From: Micromonospora costi
Lineage (GTDB): Bacteria > Actinomycetota > Actinomycetes > Mycobacteriales > Micromonosporaceae
Length of the DNA: 64,000 nucleotides
Assembly (NCBI RefSeq): GCF_003626655.1
Contig: NZ_RBAN01000003.1
Coordinates: forward strand, 434,001 to 498,000
Direction of reading: 5' to 3'
This document shows positions 57,464-64,000 of the stretch, piece by piece. Below the pieces are notes generated by a model. It was not told the DNA's origin. It did no database searches and saw only the letters and a list, made by a program, of their open reading frames with translations. Made by a program: the position numbers and the translations under genes. Each line of letters begins with the position of its first letter. Position 1 is the stretch's first letter.

Positions 57464-58458
57464 AAGCGCACCGTACGGACCTCGTCTCGTTCGCCTTCGG
57501 GCTGCTCTTCCTCGCGCTCGCCGCGTGGTGGCTCTCCGCCCAGCTGCTCGGGCTCGCCCTGCCGCCGGTCGGCTGGTTCCTGGCCGGCGCGCTGATCGTG
57601 ATCGGCGTGCTGGGTCTGGTGGGCGCCCTCCGCTCCGGCCGGTACGCCGACCGCGACGCCACCGCCAACGCCGGCGGACCCGTTCCCGGCGAGCCGGCCG
57701 GTGGCCAGGCTCCCGACGAGTTCAGCGTCGGAGCGGTCCCGGGCGCGCGGACCGGCGAAACGGTCCCGTACCTGCGGGCCGGCGAAACGACCCCGGGCCT
57801 GCGGGCGGGTGAAACAGTGCCGGGCGAGCGGGCCAGCGAGACGGTCCCGGGCGAGCGGGCCGGCGAAACGGCCCCGGGCCTGCGGGCCGGGGCGGCGGTC
57901 GGCCCCACCGGGAGCCCGGTCGTCGAGCGGCCCGTCTCCGGTGACGGCCCGGGTTGGGGCGCCGACCGGCCCACGTCCGGCGGGATCCTCCCGGGCTGGG
58001 GGCCGGAGCAGCCGACCACCGGTGGCATCCACCCCCGCTGGGAGTCCGAGCAGCCGACGGACGCCATCCACCCTCGGTGGGAGTCCGAGCAGCCGACCGA
58101 CGCCACCCACTCCCGCTGGGAGTCGGAGCACCCTACCGACGCCATCCACCCGGCCTGGCGGGCCGACCGGACTGCCGAAGCGACGGACGCGACCGACGCA
58201 ACCCGGCCGGACGAGACCGGGACACCCCGACCGGCGGACGCGACCGGCGCAACACGGCCGGCGGACGCGACCGGGGACCGCTCAGCCGACTCGGCCGACG
58301 ACGCCGATGCGGCCGGGGCGGGCGGGGCGGCCGACGAGCGGCCAGCCGAGGCGATCACCGACACCCCGGTTACGGCGACCGAGGACCGGCCGAGCAGCGG
58401 CCCCGGCACCGACCCGTGGCCGGACACCCCCACCGACGAGGACAGCCCGCGGCGTTGA
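57460..58458 (+). CDS. Two-helix membrane protein with tandem-repeat tail
   Basis: 332 aa from GTG 57460, overlapping the previous stop (GTGA), so co-translated with the PspC/LiaF-like protein. Two membrane helices (residues about 8-50) are followed by a hydrophilic tail of about 280 residues with three repeat types: about five 10-residue RAGETVPGL-like units (57748-57900), a 13-residue IHPRWESEQPTDA unit in about three copies with degenerate flanking units (57950-58155), and Asp/Ala/Thr-rich sequence. The tail has no recognisable domain and is probably disordered. Function unknown. Confidence 0.75.
   Translation: MKAHRTDLVSFAFGLLFLALAAWWLSAQLLGLALPPVGWFLAGALIVIGVLGLVGALRSGRYADRDATANAGGPVPGEPAGGQAPDEFSVGAVPGARTGETVPYLRAGETTPGLRAGETVPGERASETVPGERAGETAPGLRAGAAVGPTGSPVVERPVSGDGPGWGADRPTSGGILPGWGPEQPTTGGIHPRWESEQPTDAIHPRWESEQPTDATHSRWESEHPTDAIHPAWRADRTAEATDATDATRPDETGTPRPADATGATRPADATGDRSADSADDADAAGAGGAADERPAEAITDTPVTATEDRPSSGPGTDPWPDTPTDEDSPRR
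58027..58155 (+). repeat. 39-bp intragenic tandem repeat (13-residue unit)
   Basis: In-frame units at 58027-58065, 58066-58104 and 58105-58143 plus a partial one encode IHPRWESEQPTDA with few changes. Two degenerate units lie upstream (GWGADRPTSGG, GWGPEQPTTGG). Copy number is likely to vary between strains. Confidence 0.85.
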
Positions 58459-59238
58459 CCGGCCTGGCGGCGGTGCCTAGCCGTGTGCGGACCGCCGTCG
58501 TCGCCGGTCCCGCCACCCATGATCGACACACCTTCCAGGAAGTCGCGGCGTCCGAGCGCCCCGGACACCGCAATATCCAGGAAGCCGAGTCGATCAAGCG
58601 CCAGCCGGCGGCCCCGGGCAGGGCGAACACGTCCCTCGATCAACACCAGATCGCCGAAGTGGCGGCGTGCAGCGCACCGGGACACCGCCACACCGGCGAA
58701 ACGGAGTCGACCAAGGGCGGAGTCCGGGCTCGGCGCGACCGGTGACCCCGGCTGTCGGTGGGCGGGGTGGATCGGCGCCGACGGGGCCGAATTCCACCTC
58801 GGTGCCGGCCGGCCAAATTCCACCTCCGGCCGGCGGTCGCCGTCGTCCCCGAGGCGATCCCGCCACCCATGATCAACTCGCCTTCCAGGAAGTCGCGGCA
58901 TCCAAGCGCCCCGGACACCGCGACATCCAGGAAGCCGAGTCGATCAAGCGCCAGACGACGGCCCGGGGCAGCGCGAACCCACCCGCTCGATCAACACCAG
59001 ACCGCCGATATTGCGGCGTCCAGCGCACCGGGACACCGCCACACCGGCGAAACGGAGTCGATCAAGGGCGGAGTCCCGGCTCGGCGCACCCGGTGACCCC
59101 GGCTGCCGGCGGGCGGTGCGATCGGCGCGTACGGACGCCTATGCTGGCCGATGGACATCCGCCCCCGAGGCCGGCCCCGCGCCGCCCACGGCGGCCCGTC
59201 GCGATTGCCGTGTCTACCCCGTCAGGAGCCCGCCCGAC
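58459..59238. repeat. Intergenic tandem repeat region with four 78-bp units
   Basis: No credible gene. About 278 bp (58511-58788) are repeated at 58861-59138, with a period of 350 bp. Each copy holds two 78-bp units: 58521-58598, 58638-58715, 58871-58948 and 58989-59066. Units begin GATC and end GTCGA(T/C)CAAG. Each has a central hairpin whose arms vary in a paired way: GTCGCGG/CCGCGAC in the third unit, GTGGCGG/CCGCCAC in the second. The right arm of the first unit (CCGCAATATC) is the exact complement of the left arm of the fourth (GATATTGCGG). Confidence 0.82.
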
Positions 59239-60492
59239 ATGACCCAGTCCCCCGCCGTGCGTACCCCCGGCCGGCCCGGTCCGGCCCGCATCGGCGAGCG
59301 AGCCGCCCGTACCCTCGTCACGGAGCTGGCCCGGCTCAACGACCCGAAGGCCGCGCTGCTGGTCGGCGGGACCCCGCAGTCCGCGGTGCTGGCCGCGGCG
59401 ATCGAGGCGCTGCTGCCCGGTGACCGGCTCACCGTGGTACCCGCCGAGGGATGCTCGGCGGCCGCGCTGCGCGAGCACGTCACGGCCCAGGGCCGGTGGG
59501 TCGCCGAGCGGGTACGGGTGGCCGACTCCCTCACCGAGGCCGACCCGGCCGAGGTGGTGATCGCCGCCGAGCCGCTGCTCGGCACGGCCGAGGAGACCCG
59601 GGCCGCGATCGAGACGCTGACCAAGTACCTCGGTGACGGCGCGGTGCTCAGTGTGGCGACCGCCGCCGCGCCCGGTCGGACCGTCGGTGCGGCCGGCGAG
59701 CTGGAGCGGCAGGGCGCGCTCCACGGCGTCGGCGCCGACCTGGTGCTGCGCAACTCGCCGCCGGTGCGGCTCTACCGGCTCCGGTTCACGCCAGCGGGCC
59801 CGTCCGCGGCGGACCGGCTCGCTCCCGCACACCGCCCGTCGAGCGTGCCGCTGACCCGGACCATGCACATCGACTCCAACGGCGTGGCCGCGGCCGGCAT
59901 CTCCCTCGGCCTGGCGGCGCTGGCCCGCCTGGCCCGGCCGAAGTCGAAGCTCTGGCTGCTGCCCGCGCTCGCCGCCGGTCCGGTCGCCGCGTTCTTCCGG
60001 GACCCGGAGCGGGACGTGCCCGAGGACCCGTCGGCCGTGGTGGCCGCCGCGGACGGGCAGGTCCTGTCGGTGCAGCGCCTGCACGATGCGCGCTTCGGCG
60101 ACGGGGAGTGGCTGCGGATCGCGGTGTTCCTGTCGGTCCTCGACGTGCACGTGAACCGCGCCCCGGTGGCCGGGAAGGTGGTCGACTACTTCGTGGCCGA
60201 CGGCGGGTTCGTCAACGCCATGAAGCCGGACGCCGAGCACAACGTGGCCGCGTACACGGTCCTCGACACCACGCACGGCACGGTGGTGGTCGCGCAGCGG
60301 ACCGGGCTGATCGCCCGCCGGATCGTGCAACGGGCGCCGATCGGCACGCTACTGGCGAAGGGCGAGCGCTTCGGGTTGATCCGGTTCGGCTCGCGCACCG
60401 ACGTCTACCTTCCGGCTGACGCCGCCGACCCGCTGGTCGGCCCCGGCGACAAGGTGGTCGGTGGTTCCACGGTGCTCGCCCGCTGGCGCTGA
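59239..60492 (+). CDS. psd: Phosphatidylserine decarboxylase with N-terminal methyltransferase-like domain
   Basis: 417 aa from ATG 59239, with AGGAG at 59224-59228. Residues about 205-417 are a short-type Psd: RDPERDVPEDPSAVVAAADG, SVLDVHVNRAPVAGKV with the catalytic His, and the self-cleavage site RFGSRTDVYLP, where Ser385 becomes the pyruvoyl cofactor. It makes phosphatidylethanolamine from phosphatidylserine. Residues 1-190 look like a Rossmann methyltransferase fold (LLVGGTPQSAVLAAAIEALLPGDRLTV, split near 37-63) but the glycine-rich SAM loop is weak. This extension is not part of classical Psd. Convergent with pssA, which makes its substrate. Confidence 0.88.
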   Translation: MTQSPAVRTPGRPGPARIGERAARTLVTELARLNDPKAALLVGGTPQSAVLAAAIEALLPGDRLTVVPAEGCSAAALREHVTAQGRWVAERVRVADSLTEADPAEVVIAAEPLLGTAEETRAAIETLTKYLGDGAVLSVATAAAPGRTVGAAGELERQGALHGVGADLVLRNSPPVRLYRLRFTPAGPSAADRLAPAHRPSSVPLTRTMHIDSNGVAAAGISLGLAALARLARPKSKLWLLPALAAGPVAAFFRDPERDVPEDPSAVVAAADGQVLSVQRLHDARFGDGEWLRIAVFLSVLDVHVNRAPVAGKVVDYFVADGGFVNAMKPDAEHNVAAYTVLDTTHGTVVVAQRTGLIARRIVQRAPIGTLLAKGERFGLIRFGSRTDVYLPADAADPLVGPGDKVVGGSTVLARWR

Positions 60493-60501
60493 CCGGCACG
60501 T

Positions 60502-60545
60502 ACGAAAGAAGGGGCGCCGCGAACCCGCGGCGCCCCTTCTTTCGT
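60502..60545. terminator. Bidirectional terminator between psd and pssA
   Basis: A perfect 20-bp stem (60502-60521 with 60526-60545) has an AACC loop. GAAAGAAGGGG/CCCCTTCTTTC at its base gives a T-rich end in both directions. Confidence 0.92.
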
Positions 60546-60553
60546 GTACGGGG

Positions 60554-61438
60554 TCAGGCGGCGCGGCGCTGGCGGAGCCAGAGCACGGGCCCGCTGACCA
60601 GGTAGCCGACCACGACGAGCGCGAAGGTGAGCCGGATGTCCACGAGCGCGCCGACCACGGGGGCGAGCCAGAGCCACGGCGGCAGCTTCACGAGCCGGGC
60701 CAGCTTGGCGTACGGGAAGCTGGACACCATCGCGAACGCGAGCAGCGCCACGCCCGCCAGCAGCACCGGGCCGGGAACGGGCAGGCCGATGGCGACGGTC
60801 AGCGCGAGCACCGCGGCGGCCATGGTGGTGGGCACGCCGCAGAAGAAGCGGCCGTCCTTCGGCGAGACGTTGAACCGGGCGAGCCGGATCGCGGCGCAGG
60901 CCGCCACGAGCGCGCACGCCACGGCGGCGGCCGCCGTCGAGACGGAACCGGCGAGCGAGGCGTACACCACGACCGGCGCCGCGAGACCGAACGAGCACAT
61001 GTCGGCCAGCGAGTCCATCTGCGCGCCGAACGGGCTTGCCACGCCGAGCTTGCGGGCCAGCGCGCCGTCCAGGCCGTCGAACGCCACGCAGGCGATGAGG
61101 CAGAGCGCGGCGACGCGTACCTCACCCTGCATGGCCAGGAAGATCGCGAGCATGCCCAGTGTCAGGCTGCTCAGCGTGCACGCGTTGACCAGGGCGAACT
61201 TGGCCCGCCGGGTGGCGGTGCGCTCGCCGGGGAGCAGCGGGATCGACCGGGCCGCGTCGTCGGGCTCGGCGACGGGCGCCACGGCCGGGCTGACCGGCAT
61301 GACCGCTTCGATCTCCGCCCGGCCGAACCGGTCGAAGCCGTAGCGCCGGCGGCGGTCGGCGTAGCGGGGCTCGACGAGCGCCGTTTCGGTGCCGCCGGGC
61401 AGGTCGCCGTCACGGCGACCCACGCGGACCAGCAGCAC
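60554..61438 (-). CDS. pssA: CDP-diacylglycerol--serine O-phosphatidyltransferase
   Basis: 294 aa if started at GTG 61438. It makes phosphatidylserine from CDP-diacylglycerol and serine in the membrane. The CDP-alcohol phosphatidyltransferase signature (DGxDGxxARx8Gx3Dx3D) is visible as DGLDGALARKLGVASPFG followed by AQMDSLAD. About seven helices follow a soluble N-terminus. The region between ATG 61300 and 61438 has strongly coding third-position GC, so the start is placed upstream; the exact codon is uncertain (GTG 61423 and ATG 61300 are alternatives). Confidence 0.85.
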   Translation of the reverse strand: MLLVRVGRRDGDLPGGTETALVEPRYADRRRRYGFDRFGRAEIEAVMPVSPAVAPVAEPDDAARSIPLLPGERTATRRAKFALVNACTLSSLTLGMLAIFLAMQGEVRVAALCLIACVAFDGLDGALARKLGVASPFGAQMDSLADMCSFGLAAPVVVYASLAGSVSTAAAAVACALVAACAAIRLARFNVSPKDGRFFCGVPTTMAAAVLALTVAIGLPVPGPVLLAGVALLAFAMVSSFPYAKLARLVKLPPWLWLAPVVGALVDIRLTFALVVVGYLVSGPVLWLRQRRAA

Positions 61439-61829
61439 CTGCCGGGCGAATGTGCTGCTGCGGCGCAGCGGGCCCGCCCAGCGACGCCCTGCGGGGCGCG
61501 GACTGTCAGTCGTACGACGCCGGCGCCATGGGGCTCTCGGCACGCTTCCTCCATCACCGGATCGGCTGGCCGCCGCTGGGGGCGGGCGTCCGGCTGTCTC
61601 GTGCCGGACCTTTCCTGGCCCGGCAGCCGTTGTGCGGAGTACACCATCGCACAGGGAACGGCGGTTGGCGATAGCTGTCGGGGGCTTATATCTCCGTAAA
61701 CGGCACGACCAGCACCGTTGTTCCCAACCCGGGCTTCATCGCCCGTTCCGCCATCATTTCCCACCCCGACTGTACCGGAGCCCGGCATCCTCGGCGCGGC
61801 TGGCGAGTGTTACCGACCCGGACGTCCCG
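61439..61829. other. Intergenic region upstream of pssA and downstream of the Nudix gene
   Basis: About 390 bp. The part at 61670-61710 is AT-richer (GGGGCTTATATCTCCGTAAA) and probably carries the pssA promoter on the minus strand. No gene or repeat was recognised; small frames here are shadows with poor composition. Confidence 0.4.
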
Positions 61830-62732
61830 TTACCTGCCCCGGCGTCCGGTGGCCCGGGCCGCGATCTCGGTCAGCGGCAGCCCCACGAGCTGGTCGCGGG
61901 TGAACCAGGCGGCCTCCGCGGTCGAGCCGCCGGCCAGCTCCGTGATCCGGGGCTCGGTCGGCGCGTCGACCACCACCCGGTAGATCACGCGTACGCCGTG
62001 CCAGTCCAGCGGGCGTCCCTCCGGGCCGAGCGCGGCGGGGTTGTGCAGGTTGTCGATTCCGATCAGGTCGGTCACCCGGCCCAGCTGGCCGGACTCCTCC
62101 ACGAGTTCGCGCAGCAGCGCGGGCACCGGCTGCTCGCCGTGGTCGGTCCCGCCGCCGGGCAGGTGCCACCGGCCCGCGCCCGGGTATCCCTCGGCGATCA
62201 TCGTGAGCAGGATCCGCCCGTCCGGGTCGGTGACCAGCCCGTACGCCCCGAAGCGCAGGCGGCGGTCGGCGGGCGGCGGCGGAAAGGCCGCCGGACCGGC
62301 CTGCCCGGCCGGCAGCGGGGTGACCGGCAGGCCGAGCAGTTCGGCCGTGAACGGCATCAACGGCAGGTCTGCCGCCTCCTGCGCGGTGACCCAGCGCGCC
62401 TGGTCGGTCGCGCCCTCCCCCTCGTCGCGCAGGGTGCCACCGATCACGGTCAGGTCGAAGACCACCCGGTCGGTGTGCAGGGCCACGTCGGCCAGCGGGA
62501 ACGAGATCACGTCCGCGACCACGGCCCGCAGGTCGGTGACCTCGACGGTCAGCCCGGTCTCCTCGGTGACCTCGCGGACCACCGCGTGGGCGGGGTGTTC
62601 AGCGTGTTCGACGTCGCCACCGGGGACCTGCCAGATGCCGGGGAAGTGGGCGCTGGCGGAGCCGCGTACGAGCAGCAGCCGGTCGTCGTCGCGGCAGAGC
62701 CCGTACGCGCCCACCCGCCGTCGCTGCTCCAT
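61830..62732 (-). CDS. Double Nudix hydrolase-domain protein
   Basis: 300 aa with two Nudix domains. The first Nudix box (residues about 38-60) reads GGDVEHAEHPAHAVV then REVTEETGL, a full match to GX5EX7REUXEEXGU. The second (about 192-214) reads GGTDHGEQPVPALL then RELVEESGQ, ending Q where a hydrophobic residue is usual. Such enzymes cleave nucleoside diphosphates linked to another moiety; the substrate is unknown. Paralogous to the next gene upstream, from which it is separated by a palindromic element. Confidence 0.88.
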   Translation of the reverse strand: MEQRRRVGAYGLCRDDDRLLLVRGSASAHFPGIWQVPGGDVEHAEHPAHAVVREVTEETGLTVEVTDLRAVVADVISFPLADVALHTDRVVFDLTVIGGTLRDEGEGATDQARWVTAQEAADLPLMPFTAELLGLPVTPLPAGQAGPAAFPPPPADRRLRFGAYGLVTDPDGRILLTMIAEGYPGAGRWHLPGGGTDHGEQPVPALLRELVEESGQLGRVTDLIGIDNLHNPAALGPEGRPLDWHGVRVIYRVVVDAPTEPRITELAGGSTAEAAWFTRDQLVGLPLTEIAARATGRRGR

Positions 62733-62765
62733 GCCCGCCCCCCGCGCCCCGACGCGCCCGTCCGT

Positions 62766-62822
62766 CGATCATGAAGTTATCGCCGCCCGTCACGGCGTGT
62801 CCTGACAATAACTTCATGATCG
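62766..62822. repeat. 57-bp palindromic element between two paralogous Nudix genes
   Basis: CGATCATGAAGTTAT (62766-62780) and its exact complement at 62808-62822, around 27 bases that include ACGGCGTGTC. Same length and spacer core as the element inside alkA (2048-2104). Here it lies between genes in the same direction, 43 bp after the stop of the upstream Nudix gene. Confidence 0.9.
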
Positions 62823-62865
62823 CCGGGAAGGGCGGTGGGTGGGGACGGGGGGCGGGGGGCGGGGG

Positions 62866-63813
62866 TCAGGTCAGGCGGGCAGCCTGGACGGCCTCCGCGG
62901 TCACCTCGGTGAGGCGGTCGGCGGGGAGGGCGCCGAGCTCCTCCGGGGCGAACCAGCGGGCCTCGCAGGTGGAACCGCCGACGTCAGCGACCGTGGGCGG
63001 GGCAGGCTGGTCGACCACCACCCGGTAGAAGGCGCGGACGCCGTGCCAGTCGATCGGGTAGCCCTCGGGGCCGAGGGAAGCGGCGTCCCGGTGGCTGGCC
63101 ACGCCGAGCAGGCCGACCAACCGGCCCGTCTGCCCGGTCTCCTCGACCAGCTCACGGATCAGCGCCGCCCCGGGCTGCTCGCCGTAGTCGGTGCCGCCGC
63201 CGGGCAGGTGCCAGCGGCCGGCGCCCGGGTAGCCGTCGGAGACCCGGGTGAGCAGCACCCGGTCGTCCGGATCGGTGCAGACCGCGTACGCCGCGAAGCG
63301 CTGCGCCCGGTGCAGGCCGTCCGGACCGGGCACCGCGTAGAAGGAGGGGAACTCGGGCGCCTCCTCGGGGACCACGTCGGCCGAGGCGGCCGGGAGGTCG
63401 AGTGCCCGCGCGGTGAACGCGCGCAGCGGCAGCTCGGCGGCCTCCTCGCGGGTGAACCACCGGGCCAGGTCGGTCGGCCGGTCGACCCGGTCGGTGAGGG
63501 TGCCGCCCCGCACCGAGACGCGGTAGACGAGCCGGTCGGTGTGGATCGTGATGCCCCGCTCGGGCAGCGCCCGCATGTCGGCCAGGACGTCCTGCAGACC
63601 CGTCACGGCGACCGACAACCCGGTCTCGGCGGCGGTCTCCCGTACGACGGTGTGGTTCGGGTCCTCGCCGTGGTCGACCGCGCCCCCGGGCAGCGACCAC
63701 GTGCCCGGTGTGCCGGATCGCTCCGATGCCCGGACCAGCAGCACCCGACCGGCCGAATCAGCACAAACTGCGTATGCCGCGATCCTGCGGAGCGGCGAGA
63801 GCGTGGTGGTCAC
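62866..63813 (-). CDS. Double Nudix hydrolase-domain protein, second copy
   Basis: 315 aa, two Nudix domains arranged as in the neighbouring paralogue. The first box reads GGAVDHGEDPNHTVV then RETAAETGL, where one of the two catalytic Glu positions is Ala, so the N-terminal domain may be weakened or inactive. The second reads GGTDYGEQPGAAL then IRELVEETGQ with both Glu present. Shared segments such as GYPGAGRWHLPGGGTD and DWHGVR with the paralogue indicate gene duplication. The region upstream (63814-63957) holds an inverted repeat GAGTCAG-N4-CTGACTC (63855-63872). Confidence 0.87.
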   Translation of the reverse strand: MTTTLSPLRRIAAYAVCADSAGRVLLVRASERSGTPGTWSLPGGAVDHGEDPNHTVVRETAAETGLSVAVTGLQDVLADMRALPERGITIHTDRLVYRVSVRGGTLTDRVDRPTDLARWFTREEAAELPLRAFTARALDLPAASADVVPEEAPEFPSFYAVPGPDGLHRAQRFAAYAVCTDPDDRVLLTRVSDGYPGAGRWHLPGGGTDYGEQPGAALIRELVEETGQTGRLVGLLGVASHRDAASLGPEGYPIDWHGVRAFYRVVVDQPAPPTVADVGGSTCEARWFAPEELGALPADRLTEVTAEAVQAARLT

Positions 63814-63854
63814 GGGAAAAAATTCTCCCCCGGGCGGGTTACCGGCATCGAAAA

Positions 63855-63872
63855 GAGTCAGATTCCTGACTC
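63855..63872. promoter_or_regulatory. Small inverted repeat in a divergent promoter region
   Basis: GAGTCAG (63855-63861) and CTGACTC (63866-63872) lie between divergent genes and are AT-richer than the surroundings. Possible operator; no regulator can be named. Confidence 0.3.
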
Positions 63873-63957
63873 AAGGCTCCCGGCTCAGGGGGCGATCAGG
63901 GTAGGGATCCGGGCAGTCACCGAGGTCGCTACGCCGCCCCGCGCGGAGGGTGGAGAC

Positions 63958-64000
63958 ATGAACGCCACCATCCCTCCCCAGCCTCCGTACAAGCAGCTCC
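63958..64000 (+). CDS. Start of an unidentified gene, truncated by the window end
   Basis: ATG at 63958 follows GGAGGGTGGAGAC. Only 14 codons are visible (MNATIPPQPPYKQL), too few for identification. Confidence 0.5.
   Translation, partial: MNATIPPQPPYKQL

Noticed and set aside
58459..59238. Several long open frames on both strands in the repeat region
   Set aside because: They run through repeated non-coding units in high-GC DNA, have biased Arg/Pro/Ser composition, no ribosome-binding sites and no homologous domain.

Overview
The window is high-GC actinobacterial chromosome, most likely from Micromonospora or a close relative in Micromonosporaceae. This is inferred from base composition, codon use, GTG starts, GTGA/ATGA gene overlaps, and gene sets such as sucCD-DUF6350-purN-purH, PspC/LiaF-like stress genes and paired Opp transporters. 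No rRNA, tRNA, CRISPR array, phage or complete insertion sequence was seen. It is mainly core and housekeeping DNA, but small dispersed repeats have been inserted at several gene boundaries and once inside a gene.

Layout. 1-3010: tail of a FAD oxidoreductase, then a two-gene alkylation-repair operon (Ada-AlkA fusion and Ogt). 3048-6919: heterodimeric ABC exporter. 7091-10374: nitroreductase and valS. 10445-14679: leftward operon of two ABC ATPases and two ABC-2 permeases, plus a membrane protein. 14886-20086: family 2 glycosyltransferase, APS kinase with a decayed ATP-sulfurylase domain, DeoR regulator and galT. 20491-24796: icd, a metallo-beta-lactamase-fold hydrolase, mdh and folD. 25247-31126: first oligopeptide ABC operon. 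31306-38253: purH-purN, two small membrane proteins, a DUF6350-type protein and sucD-sucC. 38696-41286: stand-alone B12-binding protein and two M23 peptidases. 41364-43766: UvrD/PcrA helicase. 43918-44630: aromatic-amino-acid leader peptide, attenuator and chorismate mutase. 44715-50444: second oligopeptide operon, inverted relative to the first. 50878-52862: PIG-L deacetylase and an LPXTG thioester adhesin. 53052-58458: LuxR-type regulator and PspC histidine kinase, divergent from a PspC/LiaF-like protein and a repeat-rich partner. 59239-61438: psd and pssA, convergent enzymes of phosphatidylethanolamine synthesis. 61830-63813: two paralogous double-Nudix proteins. The window ends 43 bases into a new gene.

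The strongest hidden signal is upstream of chorismate mutase. An unannotated 21-codon ORF (43955-44020) contains Tyr-Tyr-Phe-Tyr-Tyr. It is followed by an intrinsic terminator (44033-44067), and a segment inside the leader ORF (43989-44000) can form a 12-bp helix with the terminator's 5' arm. This is the architecture of ribosome-mediated attenuation sensing Tyr and Phe.

The second theme is small repeats. Five GATCA-cored palindromes of 57-75 bp occur. Three lie between convergent genes, one lies between the Nudix genes, and one is exactly 57 bp and in frame inside the Ada-AlkA gene. A 72-bp GAGCGGAGCGAG element splits the overlapping stop/start ATGAGTGA of oppB/oppC in the first Opp operon, leaving an 8-bp direct repeat; the second Opp operon keeps the uninterrupted junction. 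A 780-bp intergenic region holds four 78-bp units with paired, compensating hairpin arms.
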